Shown here: positions 24,514 to 33,000 of the stretch, one piece after another
Position numbering within the stretch: position 1 is the stretch's first letter
How the letters are laid out: each line of letters starts with the position of its first letter
Assembly: GCF_021513275.1 (NCBI RefSeq)
Contig: NZ_CP090978.1
Span: 4,216,001 to 4,280,000 of the forward strand
Source of the DNA: Paenibacillus hexagrammi
Lineage (GTDB): Bacteria > Bacillota > Bacilli > Paenibacillales > NBRC-103111
Direction: 5' to 3'
Length of the DNA: 64,000 nucleotides
Position numbers and translations under genes: made by a program
Notes under the pieces: model-generated
Seen by the model: only the letters and a program-made list of their open reading frames with translations
What the model was told of the DNA's origin: nothing
The model's database searches: none

Positions 24514-25762
24514 GTTTGCTTCGCTCCTGTTCTTCTAGTAATTTTCTGCTGATTTTGCCGGAAGGCAGCCGGGGCAGCTTTGGCACCAATTCTATGAAGT
24601 TGGGAATTTTATAAGAGGGCAAGTGGGTAAGGCACCAAGCCTTAACAGCTGCCCCGGACACCTCTTGGTCGGCAACGATCAGCGCTTTTGCCGCTTCGCC
24701 ATACACGGGATGATGGGTACGGAAGACGACTGTCTCCTTGATCCCCGGCATGCGCTCCAGAACACTTTCAACCTCCATGGGTATAACCTTTAAACCGCCA
24801 ACATTAATCAAGTCATCCAATCTTCCATACAACCGCAGCCGACCATCATCAGTTAGAGAGCCCAAATCCCTTGTTTGGATTCGGACGCCACCTGGCTTCT
24901 CCACGACAATCTCACCATATTCAGGATGAGCAGCCGGCTGTATGCTTACCTGCAGGTGTGGAAGTGCATAGCCTGCATCCCAAAGCGAGAGCGGCTGCTC
25001 TCCCAAGGAAATACAGCCAATTTCCGTACAGCCATACTGCTGCCATACCTGCCGAGATCTGCTTTGCAGCTGTTTCAGCAGGCTGCCCGTAAGAGCTGCC
25101 CCGGAACTGATCAGCTTATGAAAGTGAAGTGTGTCCTTCCCCAAGGTTAAGAGCAAATGATAGAAGTATGGAACCGCATACAAAATGGATCGTTCAGTCG
25201 CTCCTATCATACGAAGCTGAAACTTCGGATTCTTATTTTGAACCACCACAGCCTCCGCCCCCCGCTCCAAGGCAGCTAATACACCGGTAATCAAGCCGAA
25301 GGAATGGGACACCGGTACCATAATAAGCGAGATCTCTTCAGGCTCTGGCTTCAGCACACTGTTGTAAGCTTGAATCTCGGCTGCTACTTCTGTCCATGAC
25401 CGGAAAATGAGCTTCGGCCTGCCTGTAGTTCCCGAACTGAATTGCAGAAGGCCCGGCTCCGAGAATGGAGCCCTACCATCCAATGTACACACATCGTCCC
25501 AACGCCCATACTGCAAATAGGAGCAGCCTGCCTGTGTAGACATGTGCTTTGCTGTTTCGAAAGGTGTATCTGGATGGAGGAGCAGAACAGACGCCCCCTG
25601 CCCACGAAGATAGATGACAGACAAAATCAGCCCGAGCGCATCATGTGAACAAATCGCGTAAGCTTTTCCTTCCGGGTGGCGGAAAGGCTCAAACTTATTA
25701 AACTCATTGATCTTTGTTGAGAAGCTGGCTCTATCTATTTGTTCTCTGTCAATTTGAATCAT
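24503..25762 (-). CDS. asbC: 3,4-dihydroxybenzoate-AMP ligase, AsbC family
   Basis: 419 residues. The opening (SFSTKINEFNKFEPFRHPEGK), SVLLLHPDTPFETAKHM, LLQFSSGTTGRPKLIFRSW (P-loop near 125), SHSFGLITGVLAAL, QQYGCTEIGCISL (A5) and GRLDDLINVGGLKVIPMEVE follow AsbC of the petrobactin pathway closely. It activates the acid made by AsbF and loads AsbD, here encoded immediately downstream with an 11-bp overlap. It is shorter than typical adenylating domains, as AsbC is. Best-supported evidence that the operon product carries a 3,4-catechol. Confidence 0.87.
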   Translation of the reverse strand: MIQIDREQIDRASFSTKINEFNKFEPFRHPEGKAYAICSHDALGLILSVIYLRGQGASVLLLHPDTPFETAKHMSTQAGCSYLQYGRWDDVCTLDGRAPFSEPGLLQFSSGTTGRPKLIFRSWTEVAAEIQAYNSVLKPEPEEISLIMVPVSHSFGLITGVLAALERGAEAVVVQNKNPKFQLRMIGATERSILYAVPYFYHLLLTLGKDTLHFHKLISSGAALTGSLLKQLQSRSRQVWQQYGCTEIGCISLGEQPLSLWDAGYALPHLQVSIQPAAHPEYGEIVVEKPGGVRIQTRDLGSLTDDGRLRLYGRLDDLINVGGLKVIPMEVESVLERMPGIKETVVFRTHHPVYGEAAKALIVADQEVSGAAVKAWCLTHLPSYKIPNFIELVPKLPRLPSGKISRKLLEEQERSKHGQ

Positions 25763-25781
25763 GATATCGATCCCTTCTTTT

Positions 25782-26978
25782 CTAGCCCTCTACCCCGAAG
25801 TTAAGCTTGAATTGGTTTATTTGTTCTATAGCAGCTTGTTGCCCTCCCGCTTGTCGCAAAGCGAGTCCGATTCTGCTGCTATTGTGTCGGTAGGTATCAG
25901 TAAGAAGAACATCCTGAACAGATTCGCGGAGTATTTCAACCGTTAGTGTAGAGATATCTAGGACCCGGCCGGCACCCAATTCAGCAATACGGCTTGCAAC
26001 GATTGGCTGGTCAGCAGCTATAGGGACCACAATTAGCGGGACATCGAAGTAGAGGGCCTCGTGTACACTGTTCATTCCTCCATGGGTGATAAAGAGGTCT
26101 GCTTGCTGAAGCACCGTTAGTTGGGGAATATAAGGGCGAACCATGAAATGCGGCGGGATATCGTCAAAATCAGCCATATCTATTCGTTCCCCCACGGAAA
26201 CGATCACTTGACCATCAAAGTCCCGCAGAGCTTCAAAAATCAGACCATAAAAAATTTTATCGTTATTAAAGACCGTTCCTAGTGAGACGTAGACGATTTT
26301 CTTCCCGGAAGCTTGATCCACGTGTAGATCCATGGTATCTCTCCGATCATTGATACATGGTCCTACAAATTGATAACTTGGATCCAGTGTCTCGGCTTCA
26401 GGTTGCAGCTCCTTAGAGGTGAACAATATATTCAGATCACCCTTATTGAAGAAAACATCTTTCACTTGCAGTTTGCGGTGTAGGCCGTATGCTTCTTCCA
26501 TTCTCTTAGCCAAAGAAAAAAATTCTTTCATATGCTTGTAATTGTTCGCAAATTCCTTGTTGTGCTTAGAATGCTTACTCCACAGACGCTCGGAATATAC
26601 GAATGAAGAGCAAGTGGAAACGTGTGGAAGCTGCAATAGGTCCGCTACGAGATTGCCGCAGCCATACATGGAGTCATGAATCAGATAATCAAAGGAGTTC
26701 GTTTCGGCAAGCTGAAGTATACAAGGGAGGATAACCTCATAGGATGCCAATATCAGATTGACTAAGGGCATGAAAGCGCCGAGCTGCCAAGGATCCTTGT
26801 CCGCCAGAAAATTATCATAGGCAACAAATCTTGCTCCAAGACGCTCCAGCTTCGTACGGTACTCTTCACTTGCAACGTATACGATTTCTTCGCCGTGAGC
26901 GATAAGCTCTTCCACTAGCCCTAAAGTTGGATGGATATGTCCGCTGGCCGGACCATTAATGAACAGCACCTTTGACAT
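25782..26978 (-). CDS. MGT-type GT1 glycosyltransferase
   Basis: 398 residues from ATG 26978 (GGGGAG five bases before). GT-B fold of the macrolide glycosyltransferase/UGT type: N-terminal KVLFINGPASGHIHPTLGLVEEL with the catalytic-type His, KIVYVSLGTVFNNDKIFY near 225, and the C-terminal donor-binding VLQQADLFITHGGMNSVHEAL with PIAADQPIVASRI near 320. Such enzymes use UDP- or dTDP-sugars and act on small aromatic or polyketide acceptors. Second gene of the operon after the methyltransferase. Possible function: glycosylation of the catechol or aglycone, or self-protection by glycosylation. Confidence 0.88.
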   Translation of the reverse strand: MSKVLFINGPASGHIHPTLGLVEELIAHGEEIVYVASEEYRTKLERLGARFVAYDNFLADKDPWQLGAFMPLVNLILASYEVILPCILQLAETNSFDYLIHDSMYGCGNLVADLLQLPHVSTCSSFVYSERLWSKHSKHNKEFANNYKHMKEFFSLAKRMEEAYGLHRKLQVKDVFFNKGDLNILFTSKELQPEAETLDPSYQFVGPCINDRRDTMDLHVDQASGKKIVYVSLGTVFNNDKIFYGLIFEALRDFDGQVIVSVGERIDMADFDDIPPHFMVRPYIPQLTVLQQADLFITHGGMNSVHEALYFDVPLIVVPIAADQPIVASRIAELGAGRVLDISTLTVEILRESVQDVLLTDTYRHNSSRIGLALRQAGGQQAAIEQINQFKLNFGVEG

Positions 26979-27022
26979 ATACACTCCCCTTTAGCAGTTG
27001 TTCACATTGAATGACAGAAGGA

Positions 27023-27994
27023 TTAAAGCTCTGATTTCTCATATATTGGAAAACAATAGCGATCCTTCACGTCTGAAACCTTTTTGGCGAAAACAAGAAT
27101 GTAATCTCCCCGATATTGATGTGAGAAGCCGTCTTTAGCTAGCAGTTGCATCACCGCATGCTTTAACTCATCGTCTTGAGCTCTTAATTTTTGCAAAGTA
27201 GGCTCATCGGCGTCGAGATAGTTGATTTGGTACGCTTCATTATGGTTGAATTCATTCGAATTCACGTGGTCGAACGTTTCCAGTCTTATGATCTCGAAGC
27301 CGGCGCTTTCGAAGAGCAATCGAATTTCCTGAATGGAATATTCTTTGACATGCTCGATGGAATCCATGTATTGATTATAGGGCGGATAAAAGTTCGGAGA
27401 TTCGTACCGGATCATTCGTGTAAGATTCGAGATTGAATTTGCATTCGGTGTCGTAAGCATGAATATTCCTTCCGACTTTAAGGTCCGGTTAGCCTCCGAC
27501 ATAAGATTCATAGGATCGCATCTTAAATGCTCGAGCGTTTCGTAGCACGTCAGGATATCAAATGAAGCATTGCCATAGGGAATTTGATCCCTGGAAAGAT
27601 CGCAATGATGTATGGGGACAAGGATGCCGCTCTCTTCGCCTATATCCGTGTTCGGATCATCTAAAGGTGTAATGCTTGTAGTTCCGTCCTCCCTGAAAAT
27701 AAAATGTTCACATCGTCCAAAGTTCCACGCGATGCCATCGCAAACTTGCACTACTGAGCACAGCCTCACCAAATATGGAAATACAATGTTGCTTCCCAGA
27801 TCCGCAATCCGCTTGTCCGACTGGCAGTAAGGCAATAACAAATCCAGCATGTACAGCAACCGATCCAAATGCTTTCGATGAAACAGATAGTCGTCGAAGC
27901 TCCGCAGCATATGATTGCTCATCCCCGCATCATCGAATTTCTCGATCATTCGCTTCAACTTAACTTTAATTTGCTCGTTTCTTTCGTGGAGCAT
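27023..27994 (-). CDS. SAM-dependent methyltransferase (class I)
   Basis: 323 residues from ATG 27994, nine bases after AAGGAGGGG. Class I methyltransferase of Methyltransf_11 type: the SAM-binding strand is RIADLGSNIVFPYLVRL near 80 (D-x-G-x pattern), the acidic block FDILTCYETLEHL near 170, and a C-terminal domain from MDSIEHVKEYSIQEIRLL. The long helical N-terminus with HLDRLLYMLDLLLPYC is less common. First gene of the operon. Could O- or N-methylate the sugar; substrate unknown. Confidence 0.8.
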   Translation of the reverse strand: MLHERNEQIKVKLKRMIEKFDDAGMSNHMLRSFDDYLFHRKHLDRLLYMLDLLLPYCQSDKRIADLGSNIVFPYLVRLCSVVQVCDGIAWNFGRCEHFIFREDGTTSITPLDDPNTDIGEESGILVPIHHCDLSRDQIPYGNASFDILTCYETLEHLRCDPMNLMSEANRTLKSEGIFMLTTPNANSISNLTRMIRYESPNFYPPYNQYMDSIEHVKEYSIQEIRLLFESAGFEIIRLETFDHVNSNEFNHNEAYQINYLDADEPTLQKLRAQDDELKHAVMQLLAKDGFSHQYRGDYILVFAKKVSDVKDRYCFPIYEKSEL

Positions 27995-28313
27995 AGCATA
28001 AGTCCCCTCCTTCCATGTGTCCAAGCCGCAAGTTATCCTCTTGGCGATATCCAGCTCGCTTGGCCCTTCAGGATCTAGTTTTGTTAGATATACATATGAT
28101 TCTAGCTGTAACGGATTTCATCCACTGCTTGAAATATTACTTTTTATGCCATTATTATGACTTTTCGCTCGAAGACAATTCCTATATGTTTCCCCTCAAT
28201 TGAGATCAGGCCAATTCCGACTCCCCCTGAGACCGATGAATTCTAGGATCCGCTGTCGTCTATATAAACGAAGGCATAAGTGAACACAAACAAATTTGAC
28301 GAAGAGGTGTTTT
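27995..28313 (-). other. upstream region of the biosynthetic operon
   Basis: About 320 bp with no convincing gene. It must hold the operon promoter; a TTGTCT with AATAAT 16 bp downstream on the minus strand near 28150-28180 is the best, weak, candidate. I searched by eye for a Fur box, expected if the product were a siderophore, and found none, which is a point against simple iron control. Confidence 0.35.
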
Positions 28314-28425
28314 GAAGCACGCTGAACCTGAAGATCATGGGTTCATGTATCATTGGGGCTTCGTGGACTTGGACGGTCATCTGTGGGCCATTAACTACAT
28401 GAACATGGATGCGGCACATGGTTAA
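28313..28425 (+). pseudogene. VOC-family protein, C-terminal remnant
   Basis: The plus-strand frame reads EPEDHGFMYHWGFVDLDGHLWAINYMN and ends at TAA 28423-28425, the typical tail of glyoxalase/PhnB-like VOC proteins with the metal-binding Asp-Gly-His-x-Trp motif. Nothing upstream supplies the N-terminal part. A relic, followed by its own terminator. Confidence 0.6.
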
Positions 28426-28464
28426 GGCTAACGGAGAGTACGCTTGTACTAGGATTCAAAAAGA

Positions 28465-28500
28465 AAGACGCCGGGCATCTTCCCCGCGTCTTCTTCGCGA
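28465..28500. terminator. hairpin terminator
   Basis: AAGACGC (28465-28471) pairs with GCGTCTT (28486-28492) with a GC-rich inner part. It may serve the VOC relic (+) and the ars operon (-), whose last gene ends at 28598. Confidence 0.5.
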
Positions 28501-28597
28501 TGATTAGTTTTGTTCGGTAGAGGCTTTGAATTTTTTCAGAAAACTCGGCTGCTTTAAATTCTAATTTATCAACGACCCTTACACCTTCATATCTGCA

Positions 28598-29104
28598 TTA
28601 GTTACAGCAAGGCTTTGCATCGTTGCTATTCTTGCTTGAGGGCGTGCAGCATGCATCAGCTGTCACTCTTGTTGTTTCCACTGGAGTGCAGCATACGGAG
28701 CTGTCGCGCTGCTCTCCTGCACTTTCGAAAACGGAGTCTGCCTTTGTATAAAAAATTTCCCACGCATTTCCATCGGGATCATATACCCATACTTTATCTT
28801 GCACGGCATAACAGCATGTAGTATTCATTTCATCTACGAAAAGGAGCCCGGACTGGCGGAGTCTCTCGCTAATCCTAAGTACTTCATTCGTGTCATTTAC
28901 CTGAAACCCCAAATGGTTAAGTACCCCTCCTTCTTTCTCGAAATTACGGACGTTTAATGAAAAGTGAAGCGCTGGATCTTCAAGCTCAAACTTAGCATAA
29001 TTCTCTTTGACCTTAGTTGGCTCTATGCCGAAGAATGCTCTATAGAAATCGAGCGAATTTTGGAGGTTGCTACAGTTTAGTGCCACGTGCATTCTTTTTA
29101 TCAT
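28598..29104 (-). CDS. arsI: ArsI-like C-As lyase with Cys-rich tail
   Basis: 168 residues. VOC-fold dioxygenase cleaving the carbon-arsenic bond of trivalent organoarsenicals. MHVALNCSNLQNSLDFYRAFFG with the first His, HLGFQVND with the second, and DKVWVYDPDGNAWEIFY with the Glu form the iron site; the vicinal pair in MNTTCCYAVQDK is the arsenical-binding Cys-Cys of ArsI. Beyond residue 125 a tail holds three further CC pairs (VCCTP, ACCTP, PCCN), probably extra thiol ligands for As(III). Follows arsR on the same strand with a separate possible ArsR box between. Confidence 0.85.
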   Translation of the reverse strand: MIKRMHVALNCSNLQNSLDFYRAFFGIEPTKVKENYAKFELEDPALHFSLNVRNFEKEGGVLNHLGFQVNDTNEVLRISERLRQSGLLFVDEMNTTCCYAVQDKVWVYDPDGNAWEIFYTKADSVFESAGEQRDSSVCCTPVETTRVTADACCTPSSKNSNDAKPCCN

Positions 29105-29124
29105 GTTAATCTCTCCTCATTTAC

Positions 29125-29143
29125 AAACCGTACCATACGGTTT
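29125..29143. promoter_or_regulatory. perfect palindrome before arsI
   Basis: AAACCGTA and TACGGTTT, perfectly inverted with three bases between, 21 bp before the arsI start. Not followed by a T-run, so more like an operator (TetR-type in appearance) than a terminator. The 195 bp between arsR and arsI otherwise hold an unconvincing 63-codon frame. Confidence 0.35.
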
Positions 29144-29265
29144 AAATAGAAATCTCGAATTGGCCTTGCTTGGTGATGATTTATCTTATTCTCCCTAGAT
29201 GCTTGAGTTGGATCACTATAATCCCACTTCCGTACAGGACCTCTTCTACATCGGCAATCTAATAA

Positions 29266-29281
29266 ATCAAATAAATTTGAT
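29266..29281. promoter_or_regulatory. ArsR-type operator 3
   Basis: ATCAA-N6-TTGAT just after the arsR stop codon, the same half-sites as the two boxes in front of the operon, so arsI may have its own ArsR-controlled transcription. Confidence 0.45.
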
Positions 29282-29298
29282 GTATTGATCAAAAAAAT

Positions 29299-29643
29299 TT
29301 AGCAGCAATCCGTGCGTGCAGGTTTAAAAATGCAGCATAGCTGCTCAGAAAGAATTCGCCCTACCTCTGTCTGATTAATCTCGTAGTAGCTCCATGTGCC
29401 GCGCGTTTCTTTTGTGATCATTCCTGCATCCAGCAGAATTTTCAAATGATAAGAAAGCTTAGACTGAGGCATATCAACGATTTCTGTAAGGTCGCAAACG
29501 CAGGTGTTACCGCGTTGAGTAAGCTCATACATGATCTGTAGTCGCTTTTCATCAGCAAGTGCTTTGAACTTGGTTTCGTACTCTTTGAAGGATACATCTG
29601 GTTCCTCAGCAGGTTTAAGGGGAATTTCTTTAAACATGGTCAT
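29299..29643 (-). CDS. arsR: ArsR-family arsenic-responsive repressor
   Basis: 114 residues from the ATG at 29643 (an adjoining ATG at 29646 is equivalent). Winged-helix SmtB/ArsR fold: FKALADEKRLQIMYEL, then the metal-site helix TCVCDLTEIVDMPQSKLSYHLKIL, where C-V-C is the As(III)-binding pair of ArsR, and the wing GTWSYYEIN. The C-terminus adds EQLCCIFKPARTDCC, two more Cys pairs. Releases DNA on binding arsenite or organoarsenicals. Second gene of a three-gene minus-strand unit. Confidence 0.92.
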   Translation of the reverse strand: MTMFKEIPLKPAEEPDVSFKEYETKFKALADEKRLQIMYELTQRGNTCVCDLTEIVDMPQSKLSYHLKILLDAGMITKETRGTWSYYEINQTEVGRILSEQLCCIFKPARTDCC

Positions 29644-29658
29644 CACCTTTTTTGAATG

Positions 29659-29850
29659 TTAGCAGCAGCTGCAGCAAGCTGCTTGAGTTTGTAAATGAGT
29701 TTGAGTGTTAGCTACAGCTTTAAACTTCGTAATCATGGCTGTGAATAGTTGAATCTGATTCGTTTCTTGCCAAGTACTGGCGGCCGCTTGTTCAATTTCT
29801 TCTCTCCGTTGAAGCATCTGACTTTCCGCCGAATAAAGGTTCATAATCAT
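29659..29850 (-). CDS. small Cys-tailed protein of the ars operon
   Basis: 63 residues from ATG 29850, seven bases after GGGAGG. Mostly helical and polar (MIMNLYSAESQMLQRREEIE), ending QAACCSCC. It lies first in the operon, 12 bp before arsR. The same CC-type tail recurs on ArsR and ArsI. I do not recognise a named family; an arsenite-binding or chaperone role is inferred from the tail and place. Confidence 0.65.
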   Translation of the reverse strand: MIMNLYSAESQMLQRREEIEQAAASTWQETNQIQLFTAMITKFKAVANTQTHLQTQAACCSCC

Positions 29851-29873
29851 GGTTATACCTCCCTGAACGATTA

Positions 29874-29955
29874 ATCAATTTTTTTGATTTAATTCTTAAC
29901 CTAAATTTACCACTATAACAATTCCAAGTCAATCTTTGAATCAAATATTTTTGAT
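29874..29955 (-). promoter_or_regulatory. ars promoter with two ArsR boxes
   Basis: On the minus strand TTGACT (29927-29932), 17 bp, TAAATT (29904-29909). Box 1, ATCAA-N5-TTGAT (29874-29888), lies downstream of the -10; box 2, ATCAA-N6-TTGAT (29940-29955), lies upstream of the -35. The layout lets ArsR cover both sides of the promoter. Confidence 0.7.
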
Positions 29956-29992
29956 TAACACTGAGGCATCTGTATGATGGCCACTATACTAA

Positions 29993-30021
29993 AACGCCAA
30001 CCCCCTAAGGGAATTGGCGTT
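29993..30021 (-). terminator. terminator of the SLH pullulanase gene
   Basis: AACGCCAA (29993-30000) pairs with TTGGCGTT (30014-30021); TTTT follows the stem on the minus strand. Confidence 0.65.
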
Positions 30022-30070
30022 CAATTGACGTTCGATTTACCTTTTCTTGTTCACTTTATCTCTTCACTTT

Positions 30071-33000
30071 TTACTCCGCCTGCAGCATCCTGTACAATAC
30101 AGCTGCGCTTTCAGCGCGAGTTGCAAGACCTTGAGGAACGAAGGAGCCGTTCTCACTTCCTTCAAGATACCTAACGAACGGCCTGCCAGAATCGATTCAA
30201 GCGCCCACTGCGAAATATCACTTTGATCGCTGAAACTTTGCCCACTATGCGTGACTTTGCTCTCAAATTCAGCTGCGCCGGCACCCTCCTTCGCATGCAT
30301 CTTCCATGCCCGCATAAGCATGACGGCCATCTCTTCCCGGGTAATGAGCCCCTGCGGTTCGAAGGTATCGTCTGTTCTTCCATCAACAAGTCCAGCTTTC
30401 CGAGCCGCTGATACGGCAGAAGCAAACCAATCATTCAAATCGACATCCGCGTAGGTGCTTGCAGCTTCCTCGTCGTTTTGAAGCCCTAACGTTCTGACCA
30501 GCATCGCAGTAAACTCGGCGCGTGTCACTCTGCGTTCCGGTACGAATTGTGTGTCCGTTGCCCCTTCCAAGATATGCTTGGAGGTTAGGCTTCGTATGGC
30601 TCGGTAGCTCCAGTGCTCCTTCGGAAGATCTTCGAACGTCTTGCTGTATTCGAGTATGCCGTAGGTGCTAAAATGCGGAACCTCAGCATGTAAAAAGTTT
30701 CCTTCCCATGTCCCGCCTAGATAGGAGGGCTGACCGGAATCATGGATACCGTACATACCGGCAATCTCTTTGTCAACACCAGCTTTCACTTGTAATGTTA
30801 GCTGGACAGGTTGATCAAAATGGTCCAATTCGTACTCTTTTCCTTTGTTATCTTTAGCAACCAATCGAAGCTCGTATAGCCCGCTAGCTGCTGCATATTG
30901 AACATTACCATTGCCGGGCTGTGACGCTTTAAGCTTTGTCACAACAGCTGAATCAGGCTGCGCGGTGATTTGAAGCGCTAAGACGGCGCCTTGAGCAAGT
31001 TCTTTGGGCACGGATGCCTCCAATTCTTTCAATACTTGCGCAGGAATCACAAGCTTGATACCGGTTGCATGCACTTCCAATGGCTTGGCGGCCAATAAAG
31101 CTGCTGCTCCTAAAGGTACTTGCAGCTCTGTTTTCCCCTCAGGAAGTGAAAGAATTACTTTCCCGTTGCTATCCGGCTTCACATCATCGAGACTAACGGA
31201 TAGAACTAGAGCGTTCTCATTTTCCGGCTGATTCGTGGATGAACTGGAAGTTCCCGAGCTTCCTGAATGGCTTGAACCTGGTGATCCCCCGTTTCCATTC
31301 CCACTCCCAGATCCTTCAATCACGACTACAGATTTTCCATCCTTCAGATTCTTAGGATCGTTGATCTCCGTTTCCGTGTTATCCTTGGTCACCAGATATG
31401 TATAAGTATGGGTTCCAGATGTAGGCTGACTCCACGTATAAACGAATCTTTCTTCCGCAGGAATGTAGGTCATCGGGTACAGCTGACCGTCTAGCTTCAG
31501 CTTAACGGATGTAATTTGATCCATATCTTCGCTTTGGTAAAGCGCCTCATCACGATAATCGAACTGAACCTTGCCCGATTCGATCACAGGTCCTTTCAAC
31601 ACCGGATAATACCCGATAGCAGGCACCATGCTTGTGACATTTACTTTGGTAAACGTTTCATTCGGATCAATCTGAATACGCCGATCATCGGGCACATCCT
31701 GCTTGGAGGTCGACCAATCTGTCCCTTTGCGCAATACAAAGCCAATACTGGTTGTCTCTGGAGCAATTTCGATGATCGTATGCGAGAGCCCGTTTTTTAT
31801 AGGGACCACATCGAATTGACCGTTGACCATACCCGTGTCCCAAACCCACAGGTTCCAATCTGAATAATCCTGATCCGGTCTTTGATACACGACATCGACA
31901 TATCTCTTCACGACAGGTCGAACGGTGATTGTCATCGTACCTTGAGCGTTCCCCGAACGTGCGGTAATGGTCACAGTCCCTTCACGTAATCCGGTAACAG
32001 CCCCATCGGTATTCACCGTCGCAATGGTGCTATCCGAAGTCGCCCATGTCAGGGGCACATCCGAAAGGGTCTGATCGAATTGATCGAAAACGGATGCGCT
32101 GAGCTGAAGCGTTCTTGTTGCAAAGACAGAGCTACTTCCTGTCAGACTGATCTTAGCCGGCAGCAAAGGTTCAACATGAACCGTCACGGTCCTTTTCACA
32201 TCGCCGATTTGAGCGGTTACTGTCGCCGTTCCCGTACTTACAGCATGCATTCTGCCGCTGCTTGTTATGGATACGACGTCTTCGTTGGAGCTAGACCAAG
32301 TGATTTGCTGTTCGGTTAGAGCTGCCCCCGTCTGATCTTTCACAATAGCATTAAGGACACGGTAGCTGCCTGGATCGACACCAATTACACTGGCCCCCAG
32401 ATCAATGGAAGTTACCTCGGAGTCCACATTCCGCTCTTCATCATAGAGCACAAGCATCGACAGCCCTGGCACCTCCGCACTATCACCTTGAATGGTTCGG
32501 AGCGGCGTGACGCCTGCTTGGGTGTCATCGACAACAACGTTCCACGCCTTGTTCGCAGGAAGAGCTGTCTCCACTGGCGCTGTATTGCCATTGTAGATCA
32601 CAACGATGTTATTCCAACGATCCGCATTGGCGTAGTTTTTGAGTTGAAAAGCTACGACCTGGTTATCCTGCTGAAGCACCTGCAGGTTTTGATCAATATC
32701 TGCCGCAGTTGTCATTCGGAAAGCAGGATGCTGTTTGCGCAGTTCAATCATCCCTTTGTAATAATCGAATACCGGCTTGTAAGTCTCCTTCTGGCTCCAT
32801 CTCAGCATGTTGATGTCATCTGAACTAGCGTAGCTGTTCTGGTCTCCGAATTTACTGCGGAGAAACTCGTCACCCGCCTGAAATAAGGCAATTCCCTGTG
32901 AAGTCATGACAATGCCATTGGCCAGTAAAGAACGTTTTACCGTTTCATTGTCAAACAGATGCGCTGGATCCACTCCTGCAAAAGGGTTAGCTTGTATCGA

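Noticed and set aside
10464..27994. Plain petrobactin cluster
   Set aside because: AsbC, D, E and F homologues are present, but the two NIS synthetases AsbA and AsbB are not, and the sugar, heptose and glycosyltransferase genes have no role in petrobactin.
10464..27994. Butirosin or other aminocyclitol cluster
   Set aside because: BtrH-like proteins and carriers are there, but no 2-deoxy-scyllo-inosose synthase and no radical-SAM dehydrogenase.
29101..29292. 63-codon gene between arsR and arsI
   Set aside because: No ribosome site, no motif, contains an operator and a palindrome; more likely intergenic.
30064..30170. Programmed frameshift at the end of the pullulanase
   Set aside because: No slippery heptamer or downstream structure; the shift only damages the last SLH repeat. 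A missing G is simpler.
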